Below are positions 8,979 through 18,830 of a stretch of 35,244 bases of DNA, piece by piece. This DNA comes from Saccoglossus kowalevskii (lineage: Eukaryota > Hemichordata > Enteropneusta > Harrimaniidae). A program made the position numbers and the translations under genes. The notes below the pieces were generated by a model that was not told the origin of the DNA, made no database searches, and was given only the letters and a program-made list of their open reading frames with translations. The stretch's first letter is position 1; every line of letters starts with the position of its first letter. The stretch lies in NCBI RefSeq assembly GCF_000003605.2, contig NW_003156235.1, forward strand, positions 83,788 to 119,031, read 5' to 3'.

Positions 8979-11900
8979 GTAATATATACGGTTGACACAA
9001 ATGGCCACCAAAATCTCGTCGAGAGCGAGAAATCCACGAGACTTGTTTTTGCTCTTGAAATTGTGTTCATTCTGTCCCGTCATCGTGACACTTCTTCTAC
9101 GGTAATAAACAAATCTCGTGGTGCTCTAGGTATCAACAAGATCACATCGGTCATTTTTGCCTAGGATTCATTCTTCTTCTTTTACTCTAGACAATATTAT
9201 CTCGCAGCGACTGATAAAATATGACAAAATGTATCCGTGATTCACACGTTTTCTGAAAGTTAGTCAGAGAATTCAATGCTACTTTAACATCATATACATC
9301 ACATGTAAGCTATAATATAAGCGAATACGGTAGCGCATGCGCCCTACGAATCTAGGGGATTACCTGGAGGCCAATTTGCTATATTTTTTCACAATTCAAA
9401 CAAAACTGTTGTCATTAATGTTGGAATAAAAAAATAACAGACGACAAAAAACTCGTAGAAAGCTTAACATAAGTTAATTTTGCCATTTCCCCGGTTTACT
9501 ATCTCAGTAACGTACATTTCAGTAACGTAATTGTTTTTTTTACCACTTACTATGCCGTACTTATATGCCGAATAGCCAACAAAATGTTTGGCGATACTGT
9601 TTTGCAGATTTCTGAGCGTGCTTTTTTCTTTCTACACCCGGTACGCATTTGCTGTTATTCGTAAACATTATATTTGTACTGTAACGTACAATGATTTTTT
9701 TCAGAACAAAGTATTAACTTATTCTAGCGTTGGATAGTAACGTACATGCTATTTTTAGGGGTGAAAAACTTGTTTGTTGACAGGATTTTACGACATATCA
9801 AATACACATGTATATGTATAAGCCTCGACTGATATTATGTCACATACGACCCCCCGTGCAAGGGCAGTATCTTTTTTACATAATTTCCTGGTCGGAGAAT
9901 CCAAATGATTACTTAATAAACTAACTTTAACAAGATCGTTCTTTAAATCAGAAGATAATTCTTTGTTCATTCTGATACTATAGTACATAGTGTGAAGCAA
10001 AATATAGAATAACCACACCTTTAATAATAATCAAGATAATGTTAATACATGTATTATTTTCCAGGACTCAGTGGACCTTGATGATGTCGCTCCCAAGCTA
10101 GCTAAACTTCGCATTGAAGTACAATGGAAATATGTTACATTGAAAGGTTTTGCTGTACGGGCTCAGGAAACGGATCTACATGCGGTATGTTTAATGCTAA
10201 CATTGCCTGTTTTTCAAATATTCATTCAATCGCTATCGCAATAATCGCATTCTAAAATTGCATTCATGTTTTATCCCAGCTACGAACTATGAGTGAATTT
10301 GAATATATTGAGGAAGATGGAGTTGTAAGAGCAAATATTGAATGGGGATGTGATCGCATTGATCAGAGAGACCTTCCCCTCGATGACATCATGAATTTGT
10401 ATCGTAAGTTAAATCATCATTGCGTGTATTCATTGAGTTGTTACACGTGATTCACTTCCCAGCATGGGTCTTAGTGGTTAATTATTTGAAACTGGAAGCC
10501 GCAGTAATTTGATTTTCTGCAAATGAGATGACAGTAGTTTTATTCAAATTTTCCCCATTCTTTAACAATATTATTCTCTTCATCCTCAACATTTTTGTTT
10601 TTCTAAAATCCTATAATTAGTTTTCTGTAGTATTTAGAGTATCTGACTCATGGTTGTAAAATTAAATGACATTAATATTCACTTCTCTTACATAGACGAT
10701 GGCTCAGGAGCTCATGTGTACATAATCGATACAGGTCTACGTCACAGCCATGTTGAATTTGAGCCAAACCGTGCATCTTTCCACTTTGACTATGAAACCA
10801 GGGGTGACGTGGCAAGTGCTTTTAATTTTTTTTTAGTATAAGGCCAGACTTTTATTATCCCTTGTTTCGCGAACCCGCCGAATGAACAGGAGCCGAAAAT
10901 GAAATAACAAATATTTTTTTTTATTTCAGTGTAATTTCTCGCGCTTGCCAACTTGTAAGCGCAAAAAAATGCTAAAAAAATATTATTTTTATATTTATTT
11001 TTGTACCACCCGCCGCATAACAAATCCAAGTTGCATTTTCGTGGGAGTATCATGATCAAAGTACCGAAGTCTCGCGCAGATGAGAAACAAGGTTATACAT
11101 GGAATAAAATGTTATTTCATTTCTTCCCTTCGATCAATGATCTCACTTATAATTCTTTGAGAATCACACAAATCTAATGGGAAAAAAAGAATTAATTTTA
11201 TTTTTTTTCGCCCTCCTCAAAAAAATTGCCTTATAAAAACTCGAGAAACAAGGTTCTTTAGGGGCCCCCGTTGTCATAATTTAGGTTTTTAGAGAAACAG
11301 GGTGAATATTATAGAGGATATTGGGACAATCATCACATACATTCTTCTACATAACTGAATATTTTTATAATTTTTTGCAATTTTCCATTTACTGTGAGAT
11401 GTCACATAATGCGTGAAAGGGGCAGATAAAATGTCTGCCGCAAAAATCGAACGATTGGATTGTGAATTTGATTTTTTTATAGCTCAATATCAAAATGCAG
11501 ATGTTTGTTATACTTATTTCATTAAATTAAAAATTGACCACCACCAAATTTATTATTAAGCAAGGCAATAACACCAAAATACATTCGGGTTTGTTTCACG
11601 CGATAGTTCAATCTCAATCATGACGTTATACAGTATATGTCTTTTATTTATCCTGTTTTTACATTCGATTTCTCGTATAACGCGCGATCTCGCAGTGAAC
11701 GAGAATTGATTTTTTGGGATTACGTGTTGATACTGTTTTCACTTGGACAGAAATTATTTAACGTTAGCGAACAGAAACTTTTGGATAATTTGGATAAATA
11801 ACAAAAACATCAAGCCCAAATAGAATAATAATTATGCGAACAGATTATTATGGCTTTTATTCTGTCCTGTAAATGCTAATTAGAATAATTATCTGTCGAG

Positions 11901-14900
11901 TGTCAGGGGGAAATTCTCGTCTGTCTCTATACACGTCTGCTTGAGGTACCGGACCGGGAAAGTCACTCAAGCTTTACAGTCAAATACACGCACACAACGA
12001 AATACGTTTCAATAGCTAGTCGAGAACGCCTCAAGGCAAACTGCCTCGTCGGAGACTCTGCCCAGGACTGTGTGATAGGTATTTTTGATGGTTAAAAACC
12101 TTTCACTTAGGTAACCGGGATTCGGTCGTTTCCACGCTAGGTTGACAAAAGACACACACAAGCTTCATTTATGTTCCAAACGATTCTCTGCCAAGTCCCT
12201 CGTTTTCACCCGAGACAGCATTAAATCACTCTTTATTTCTTGTCACTCCTTAACCAATTACAATCTGTATTAGAGACTCCAAGGCCTTGCCTTCAAACAA
12301 ACAACCAATCACATGAAAGTTTTNNNNNNNNNNNNNNNNNNNNNNNNNNNNNNNNNNNNNNNNNNNNNNNNNNNNNNNNNNNNNNNNNNNNNNNNNNNNN
12401 NNNNNNNNNNNNNNNNNNNNNNNNNACTCGTCAAGCTATCTAGAAAAACACTACTATATATTGTCAACACTAACTAATATTTATGGGGTAATAGTCTTGC
12501 ACTAACATTCCACAAAGATACCACCTTAGTTAGAATCGCAAACAAAATTGGTTTAGGATTACAGCTACTGTATTGTATCTTAAAAACTGCAGGCTCATAA
12601 GATGTTTTTGGTTGATTTCGACTAGCTCGCCATCTGGCCTTGTCATTAACCTTTATCAGTATATGTCATGGCAACCACTGTCAAACTGACTGAAATATAA
12701 ATCATGACAACTGACCAAGACTCTCTCGCCTCGTGGAGCTCTCTCTGGGACCAAGGACTTAGACCGTTTATTACGTATCAAAACTTAACCAATTACAAAG
12801 AAGTTTAAAGACATAGGGCGTAACCTTCACACATTCAACTTGCATTCGTGACATGAGTATGATTACAATATTGAACCAACAATAAATTGTCTAACGTATA
12901 TTTTGCAGCCTCCAGGTGATGATTGCAATGGACACGGTACACATTGTGGTGGTTCTGCTGCCGGTGTCACTGTCGGCATTGGCACGTCTGCTCGATTATA
13001 TAGCGTTCGAGTTCTGAACTGTATGGGTGCTGGTTCCTGGGCCAATTGTATTGCAGGTTTGCTATTCATCCCTTTTTTGACACTCACACAAACACATGCA
13101 TTAAAAACGTGTTTTCTTATACCCAATTGTGGGTGCATTTTGCGTTATTGAGTATTGCGATGATCTCGCTGAATTCCGCTTATGTAGTGGAACCGTTTAT
13201 GTAATCCGAGCGTTCACTGTGTTCTGCGGCGCTATTGATTGGAGGGACTAGTACTTTTAACAGGCTTTATTTGCAAATGGCCGCCGACATCTCATTGGGC
13301 GCGAGAAAGTCACCTGACTTGTTTTTTTCTATTCAATTGCGTTATTGGTGGAAATTATATTATATTATAATGCTGTACATATTTACATACAGGATGTGAC
13401 TCCGTGACTGCTACGGGGACACGTCCAGGAGTAAGTTCATTGTCACTTGGGGGAGGTGCTCACCAGGGCATGGACGATGCTGTTACACGGATGATTCAAG
13501 CAGGTTTTGTTGTGTCCATCGCTGCGGGTAACGATAACCACGACGCATGTCTAAACTCGCCAGCCAGAGTTGAAGAGGTGAGTTTTCTTTCTGTAAAATA
13601 ACACATCAGAACCGTTTTTATTAGTGCGATATATTATCTTCAGACTGGACAACAACAAATGATACGCCACATAAAACACGTTGTTATATACCGTAAACAG
13701 CACGTGACCTTTTTGTGTCACGTATCTGCTTAAAGGGCGGCGATCGTCGCGCTGCGCACGTGCGACATTTCCCCCTCCCCACAATGCGATCTTCTAATGG
13801 AAGCTATAAGTATGAGGTTTGACCTGGGCGCGACTTGCACTAATTACCTTCCAAGCACCTAAAAATATCTTATTAAAGCTTGATAACGTCTCAGTTTGTA
13901 CTCGTTGTTTTGCGCAACAGTCAAAGTCGCCATCTTTTTTTAATATGAGACCCATATATTCGCACATGCGTGGCGCGACGACTACCGCCCTTTAAGGTAT
14001 CGTAGCCAAAAGTATGTCATGACTGCGAGACCATAAAAAAAGACCATTACACGTTTTTATTTGTTTGTTTGGGCGTCTGTTACTCCTGCAACTGTACTTT
14101 TATTTACTTCATTCCATGGCCAGGCTATTACTGTAGGTGCAACAGACGATACTGATACAAGGGCTTCATTCTCCAATTACGGCCCATGCGTCGACATCTT
14201 TGCGCCCGGAGTAAGTGTACGAAGTTCATACCATCTGAGCGATACGTCTTACGCTACGCTGAGCGGTACATCAATGGCGTGCCCACATGTTACAGGTAAG
14301 GCACTATCAGTTCCATTTATATATATATAATACAGTTTGCACCAATTATCACAAATTATAGAATAATAAACATGATAATCATAAGGTTGTTTTTTATGAA
14401 AAGTATATTACAGTTCTACGTGGTGTTGAACTCGAATCCGGGTCGCCGCCATAGTGGTGCCGAATGTTCAATTATTATTATCAGCACTATAAGGTGGAAG
14501 GTTTTGAGTCTATGATTACATTAGTTGATAAGACATTTCAAGTCGAATAAGTGATTTTTGTATGTTTGCATAATTAGCTTAATTTATGTTGTTAAGTCGT
14601 CTACTCTACTAGTATTACTTAAAAATTTTTATTTCTCTCTCACTCAAGCTAAAACCACATATAACAGGGCATAGTCGTCAATGGCGATGTATGAGGGGGC
14701 GGGGACGTACAACGTGACTTTAATTACATATAATATTCACTTAAAAAATATGACAATATTATCATTGTAATTACAGGTGTATCTGCTGTTCATTTGGGAG
14801 CAAATACGTGTTTTAACAACACTGACTGCAAAGCGAAAATACTCGCGGAGGCTTCTGTGGATAAAGTGATCGACCACCAATCCCCGGACAACTTGTTACT

Positions 14901-14913
14901 TTACTGTGATTGA
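8868..14913 (+). CDS. Secreted proteinase K-like serine protease (S8A), eight coding exons
   Basis: Full gene model of exons 8868-8978, 10065-10184, 10280-10403, 10696-10808, 12909-13056, 13393-13577, 14124-14295 and 14777-14913, with intron phases 0,0,1,0,1,0,1 all consistent; product 369 residues. Residues 1-15 form a signal peptide (cleavage after ANA). About 30-97 form an I9 inhibitor propeptide ending in YIEEDG. The mature enzyme starts near 95-99. Asp130 (VYIIDTG), His165 (NGHGTHC) and Ser317 (GTSMACPH) form the triad, and Asn252 (AAGN) is the oxyanion residue; the spacing and the Cys169 that follows the His motif fit the proteinase K subfamily. Twelve Cys suggest disulfides and extracellular life. 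No C-terminal accessory domain is present. The likely role is a secreted endopeptidase in digestion, defence or matrix processing; the sequence does not say which. Confidence 0.93.
10065..10184 (+). CDS. Protease exon 2: I9 propeptide core
   Basis: Forty codons between TTTTCCAG and GTATGT. The reading includes [20 protein letters not shown], which fits the helix-strand-GFA pattern of I9 propeptides. Phase 0 at both ends. Confidence 0.9.
10280..10403 (+). CDS. Protease exon 3: end of propeptide and mature N terminus
   Basis: Follows ATCCCAG after a 95-bp intron. [10 protein letters not shown] closes the propeptide; WGCDRID matches the WG-x-RI start of mature proteinase K relatives. Ends in phase 1 before GTAAGT. 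Confidence 0.9.
10696..10808 (+). CDS. Protease exon 4: catalytic Asp
   Basis: Follows TACATAG and completes a His codon. [20 protein letters not shown] carries catalytic Asp130. The donor is inferred: GAC followed by GTGGCA keeps phase 0 with exon 5, whereas the alternatives at 10804 and 10816 would break the frame. The donor is weak, so this boundary is the least certain in the model. Confidence 0.82.
10809..12908 (+). other. Protease intron 4 (2.1 kb), repeat-bearing
   Basis: The longest intron of the gene. It contains the 102-N assembly gap and a direct repeat: CTTAACCAATTACAA is identical at 12249-12263 and 12784-12798, and a similar GCCTCGT-GGAG-CTCT stretch precedes each copy (about 12047 and 12729). 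The GC-richer block 11890-12200 could be part of an unrecognised transposon. No exon recognised. Confidence 0.6.
12324..12425. other. Assembly gap (102 N)
   Basis: A run of 102 undetermined bases inside protease intron 4, flanked by sequences that share a 15-bp direct repeat. A collapsed or unresolved repeat is the likely cause. Confidence 0.99.
12909..13056 (+). CDS. Protease exon 5: catalytic His
   Basis: Follows [21 protein letters not shown] holds catalytic His165 and the proteinase K-type Cys169. The substrate-binding region follows (LYSVRVL). Ends in phase 1 inside the Gly codon of CIAG. Confidence 0.92.
13393..13577 (+). CDS. Protease exon 6: oxyanion-hole Asn
   Basis: Follows [24 protein letters not shown] fits the substrate-pocket strand and helix of the family; [13 protein letters not shown] holds oxyanion Asn252. 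Ends at GAAGAG before GTGAGT, phase 0. Confidence 0.92.
13730..13995 (+). mobile_element. MITE with TTAA ends (AGGGCGG subfamily), in intron 6
   Basis: A 266-bp element with long inverted ends. The left end TTAAAGGGCGGCGATCGTCG pairs with the reverse complement of the right end, TTAAAGGGCGGTAGTCGTCG, and the similarity continues for about 35 bp. TTAA lies at both edges (13730-13733, 13992-13995). The terminal core (TTAAAG-G-GG then GTCGTC) is shared with the shorter elements at 4773, 18544 and 22171. It lies between protease exons 6 and 7 and leaves the splice sites intact. Confidence 0.85.
14124..14295 (+). CDS. Protease exon 7: catalytic Ser
   Basis: Follows [29 protein letters not shown] and VDIFAPG are highly typical of the family; [11 protein letters not shown] carries nucleophile Ser317. 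Ends in phase 1 before GTAAGG. Confidence 0.93.
14777..14913 (+). CDS. Protease exon 8: C terminus
   Basis: Follows [28 protein letters not shown] fits the post-Ser helix, and the chain ends LLLYCD before TGA at 14911-14913. Cys336/Cys342 and Cys368 may be in disulfides. Confidence 0.9.
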
Positions 14914-14950
14914 GTCACTCTACGAGTTGTGGGTGATTCGAATATTTACG
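14914..14950 (+). other. 3'UTR segment ending at a probable splice donor
   Basis: Thirty-seven bases after the stop codon, followed by a good donor (ACG then GTAAGC at 14951). Together with the acceptor at 15880 this predicts a 3'UTR intron of 930 bp. Confidence 0.45.
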
Positions 14951-15167
14951 GTAAGCACCACACGAAATGTTAACGGGCGTTTCGCGACGACTGTTTTTAG
15001 TCGGGAATAACAACTATTACGGTTGCGACGTTTTATTTGTCCTTCTAAATTAAACAAAACGCGAAACACAGGAGTGAACAATAGTAACATAAACTATATA
15101 AGAGTCGTCTTTGTGGATGTTGCTTTCGACCATATCGGGAACATGTGTATGATCAAATGTTGCCAAA

Positions 15168-15707
15168 TTTTGTCTCGTCACGGTATTCAAATGTTGTCTC
15201 GTCACGGTATTCAAATGTTGTCTCGTCATGATATTCAAATGTTGCCAAATGTTGTCTCGTCACGGTATTCAAATGTTGTCTCGTCATGATATTCAAATGT
15301 TGTCTCGTCATGCTAATAAAATGTTGTCTCGTCATGGTATTCAAATATTGTCTCGTCGTGGTATTCAAATGTTGTCTCGTCATGATATTCAAATGTTGTC
15401 TCGTCATGCTAATAAAATGTTGTCTCGTCATGGTATTCAAATATTGTCTCGTCATGGTATTCAAATGTTGTCTCGTCATGGTATTCAAATGTCTGGTCGT
15501 GGTTATCGAATGTTGTCTCGACTTGGTATTCAAATGTTGTCTCGTCATGGTATTCAAATGTTGTCTCCTCATGGTGTTCAAATGTTGTCTCGTAATGGTA
15601 TTCAAGTGTTGTCTCGTCATGGTGTTCAAATGTTAACTCGTAATGGTATTCAAATGTTGTCTCGTCATGGTGTTCAAATGTTGTCTGGCCATGGTATTCA
15701 AATGTTT
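15168..15707 (+). repeat. 24-bp minisatellite, about 22 units
   Basis: Tandem units with consensus TTGTCTCGTCATGGTATT plus CAAATG, 24 bp long, so each unit is eight codons. Variants include a GCTAATAAA unit at 15312 and again at 15408, exactly 96 bp (four units) apart, which shows higher-order duplication. A boundary word, CAAATGTTGCCAAA, occurs at 15154 and 15236. Because the unit is a multiple of three without stops in several frames, long frames are open on both strands (for example repeated MLSRHGIQ on +). These are best read as a by-product. The array lies in the predicted 3'UTR intron of the protease gene. Confidence 0.95.
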
Positions 15708-15880
15708 GATATGTAAACATTCCGAGGACAAATTTAGCGAATATAACGAGACTATCCATGAACAAGTGTCAACTTATACATTATTAGTCGCACAGTCAAC
15801 GCGTACCCACCACACAATATAACTTACCAGAAACAATTTTTTGGGGAGCCTAACAACATACTTTTTGTGTTTATTTGCAG

Positions 15881-15975
15881 GCTAATGTTATATTTGCTGT
15901 GAAACGAAATCGTCATGGAATGCTGACCAATATGCAAATAAGTACTTCTAATTAATAAATAAAAAGTCATGGAAA
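15881..15975 (+). other. Probable terminal 3'UTR exon with poly(A) signal
   Basis: Starts after a pyrimidine-rich acceptor TTATTTGCAG (15871-15880). Overlapping AATAAA signals lie at 15954-15963. The end is approximate; cleavage is expected 10-30 bases past the signal. Confidence 0.45.
15954..15963 (+). terminator. Double poly(A) signal AATAAATAAA
   Basis: Two overlapping AATAAA hexamers, the best cleavage/polyadenylation signal downstream of the protease gene. Confidence 0.55.
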
Positions 15976-17639
15976 ACCTCAGTATGAGATGTTTGTTTTG
16001 TGGGATGAAATGCATTGAAGGTTGAATTTGTAAGAATTTGAATGGTCAAGTTTGAGAGATTCATATATCGTGTGTGCTTGGCTAAACACTTTTGGGGATA
16101 AAGATTTCCTGAAACTTTGCTGAATTATTTGTTTGTGATTAGTTATATCAAATTCCATTGAACACGAGTATACGAACTATTATATGAAATGTGAACTTGA
16201 CATGTAAATAGTAAAGTTTAACGTAAAAAAAGAAATCGCAAAGTCATTGTTTCAATAGAAACTTGTTCAGGTAGCTCCGATTTTTATTGATCGTTGTCTT
16301 TTATTTGATGAAACCTTTCACTCTGCAAAATATAACGAATCTATAATGCCCTTTGTAAAATGTCCATATTTCCTAAGCCACGTTTTTAATTCACTCAACT
16401 AGTATAACAATTCTGAAAGGTTGCGGTCAAATCTATTATTATTTGTAATGTCACGGACCAGGGTGGTATTGTCAGTGGTGAAATTGTCTCTTCACGGACT
16501 TACAGGAAACGGGGCAAGATATAATAGTTGTCCCAAGAAAACTCTTCGCTGCCGACTCTGAGTGTACCCAGGAAGTTTATAGAATAAGATGAGATAGTAA
16601 ATGAATAATGCATACAATCAAGTTATTCTGACAACACATATTTATCAAGCAACAGAAAATAATACGGGTATATAATAACATGAAGAGATTCACTGGTGCA
16701 TAGTCGTTAGACTTGGCGAAATGGCGTAAGCCGGGTTGCAGGACTACCACGAAATAAACAAGAGACTTATGCAAGTCTAACTCAACACTCAAAGTACAGA
16801 GTATACCTTCGACTGTATGACTGGCGTCTGGCAATTCTAGCCGTTCAATAACACTTTTTCTAACTGTTGTGCAGTTCAAAACGATCTTATGTTTACTTGA
16901 GTTATATATCTAGGAAACTGTCAAAATGATTTTCATCTTGTTTTTGCTACCGTGGCTGATTAATACAAATAATTGTACTGGATGCTACGGGACACAAGAG
17001 TACTGTATTACAGTACTCAGTGTGCCTTCACATAATCTAAATGTCGACGATTTGTCAGGAACTTCTGTGACATACTCAACTTATTTTATGCAACTCGTGA
17101 TAACAATATGTAGTCACAAATTGGCAATTAGTGCACTGTTCCATAGTTCTGCGCGCTCTAGCTTCTGTGACGTCAAAATAACGTGTGTTTGGTTGTGCAG
17201 TCGTCCGTAATCCAGATTATACAATCATAACCGGCCAACGAACCCGTGCGTGATCGTGTTAGGAAAAGCTGTATTTCACTGCAGTTAAACTGAGTCATTT
17301 GATTGAGCGCGTCAAGAAGCTGGCTCTACCAATCAGCGTTGCTGTATCATAAATTTGAAGATCCGGGGGTCATCACAGATTTAAACAAACCGGCGTAAGC
17401 TCTGCGCTGATTCACCGGACGGGAGTCAAGAACAGAAGGTCTATGTTCGTTGACACGTTTCCAATTTTTGTTATTCCAACGTTGAAAATTGTTTGCGAAC
17501 AAGTGAATGAAGACTATGGAATGTTTAAATATTTGTGCAAACCGTGTTTTAGTAAACAAAACTGTCGAAACAGATAACATGTTGACTTGTCCGATCCGTT
17601 CTTCGTTGCAACTAACACATCATTTCCCTTAGTGGTTAT
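15976..17639. other. Intergenic DNA with scattered motifs
   Basis: No gene supported. It contains a 9-bp-arm palindrome (16998-17018, GAGTACTGT-ATT-ACAGTACTC), a perfect CRE octamer TGACGTCA at 17168-17175 and a CCAATCAG box near 17331. These promoter-type motifs have no recognisable gene beside them. Frames at 16577-16879 (-) and 16926-17210 (+, signal-peptide-like start) are not convincing. Confidence 0.3.
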
Positions 17640-18130
17640 ATTGTTCTCAAAAACGAGATGCATCATGGGATTGTCGCAATTCACAAGGAGTGCACCGCAT
17701 TAAGTGTGGCCTTATTTATTTCAATAACAACACCTCGTGTCTAGATATTTTGGTTTTTGAATATGTCTTTAGATGCACTATGGGAGTATCACAATGCATT
17801 ATGGGAGTACCACAATACTGATTTAAAAGAAATCATGTATTTGCTATAGTATCACGTCTAGATTCACACTTATATTTATACCATCTTTGGCCGTAGCATA
17901 GCAACCACATTTAATTTTAAACCAACGTTTATTACGGCCATACAATCTACTTTGGTTTTACTGTTACAGGCTAACAAATGAGTACCGATGGATTCATGCA
18001 CAAAAATAACGTCACATCCAAAAATCGCAAACAAGTCATGAACTTGAAAATACAAATGGAATAGTACTAACAATTTCGGAAAGGCTGAATGCAACACACG
18101 AACAAATAAATGAAATATGTAAAAGAAAAA

Positions 18131-18378
18131 GTGAGTGTCGATTTGGCAGAGTGGGGTTCTCCACGACACTGGTTATGTCGTACCAGTATCGCTTATGGAG
18201 GGTTAATCACAAGCTTTAGTCTCGTATGACACGATCCCACTACGCCACGGCTCACCTGATAACATTGACAAGTGAATATGTATTCATACTTTACTATTAG
18301 CATGATGACAGCAATGTACTCTGTTGTGCAATCTCTGATATGAATTGCCGTGGAGGGCGTTTGGCTGTAAATGCCAGT
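18131..18378 (-). mobile_element. SINE-like 250-bp repeat, copy 1 (inverted)
   Basis: About 250 bp shared at high identity with 19283-19528 (opposite orientation) and 20168-20418. It contains TGGCGTAGTGG, which fits a pol III A box (TRGYNNARNNGG), but no convincing B box, so tRNA origin is unproven. A 9-bp hairpin stem (18164-18172 with 18183-18191) has one mismatch in this copy. Confidence 0.7.
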
Positions 18379-18543
18379 ATTGTAGTGACATTCGCACAAA
18401 TTGTCGTAATACAACCTACGCACATGGCAGGATGAGAGACGACAACTGATTTTTGATTTGTTATACACAAAGACATCATCACGTGGGAGAACAAGAGAAG
18501 GTGGCACCAAAACGTACGAGTTCACCCTGCAACACCTACCAAA

Positions 18544-18708
18544 TTAAAGCGGGGGAGTCGTCACCCGCACATGTGTCAGATGGCCATAGCGTGTCATTGT
18601 TTACAAATAAGCGTCTACCCATGAGCCTTTGCGTTTTTAGCGTGTGTTGTTTTCGTCGCTTGGGACTCAATTCCCGCGCGTGCGCAGGTGACGACCCTCC
18701 CGCTTTAA
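18544..18708 (-). mobile_element. MITE with TTAA ends (AGCGG subfamily), copy 2, inserted in segmental copy A
   Basis: A 165-bp element, reversed relative to copies 1 and 3, with ends TTAAAGCGGGGGAGTCGTCA and the inverted counterpart TGACGACCCTCCCGCTTTAA. The paralogous segment B has no element at the matching point: it reads ACAAATTGACATGTAC where copy A has CAAATTAA, the element, then TTAATATGTAC. The comparison defines the element edges and suggests a TTAA target duplication. Confidence 0.9.
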
Positions 18709-18830
18709 TATGTACTAGACACAAATAGTCACGTGATATCCTCAAATGATGTCAACACTTTAATATATTTTGTAAAACATTTACTGAAACTGACGTGTTT
18801 CATGTATCTTTGTAACTATAGACAATCGCC

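Larger units (their letters stand above)
17640..18830 (+). repeat. Divergent segmental repeat, copy A
   Basis: This stretch aligns in order with 19870-20610. Both share the GAGATGCATCATGGGATT start, GCATYATGGGAGTACCACAA words, a GAAAGGCTG-type segment, the SINE-like core, a CCTGCRACAC segment, TCACGTGAT and ACACTTTAATAT-TTTGTAAAACA. Copy A additionally contains a TTAA MITE at 18544-18708. The unit may itself be a composite transposon or a dispersed repeat inserted twice. Confidence 0.7.

Noticed and set aside
10804-10816. Alternative donors for protease exon 4 (GTGACG at 10804, GTGCTT at 10816)
   Set aside because: Both leave phase 1, which breaks the frame into exon 5; only the donor at 10809 joins correctly.
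14400-14470. B-box-like CTCGAATCC suggesting a tRNA or tRNA-derived SINE
   Set aside because: No A box at proper distance and no cloverleaf can be drawn; too weak to annotate.
15153-15765. Long overlapping frames on both strands (repetitive MLSRHGIQ, RQHLNTMT and DETTFEYH proteins)
   Set aside because: They arise because a 24-bp minisatellite unit is a multiple of three without stops. There is no splice or start context that makes them genes.
16700-16750. TGGCGAAATGG and GGTTGCAGGAC resembling tRNA A and B boxes
   Set aside because: The two boxes are too close together and no acceptor stem forms.
16577-16879. Minus-strand 100-codon frame
   Set aside because: Partly protein-like composition but no motif, no splice context and no recognised family.
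16926-17210. Plus-strand 94-codon frame with a signal-peptide-like start and an early CxxC
   Set aside because: Beyond the hydrophobic start the sequence has no known domain, and the frame contains a DNA palindrome; chance is the simpler explanation without transcripts.
17876-18525. Minus-strand frames starting in the SINE-like repeat (also at 19946-20415)
   Set aside because: They begin at the same place in two copies of a repeat, show no conserved coding constraint and diverge at once outside it.
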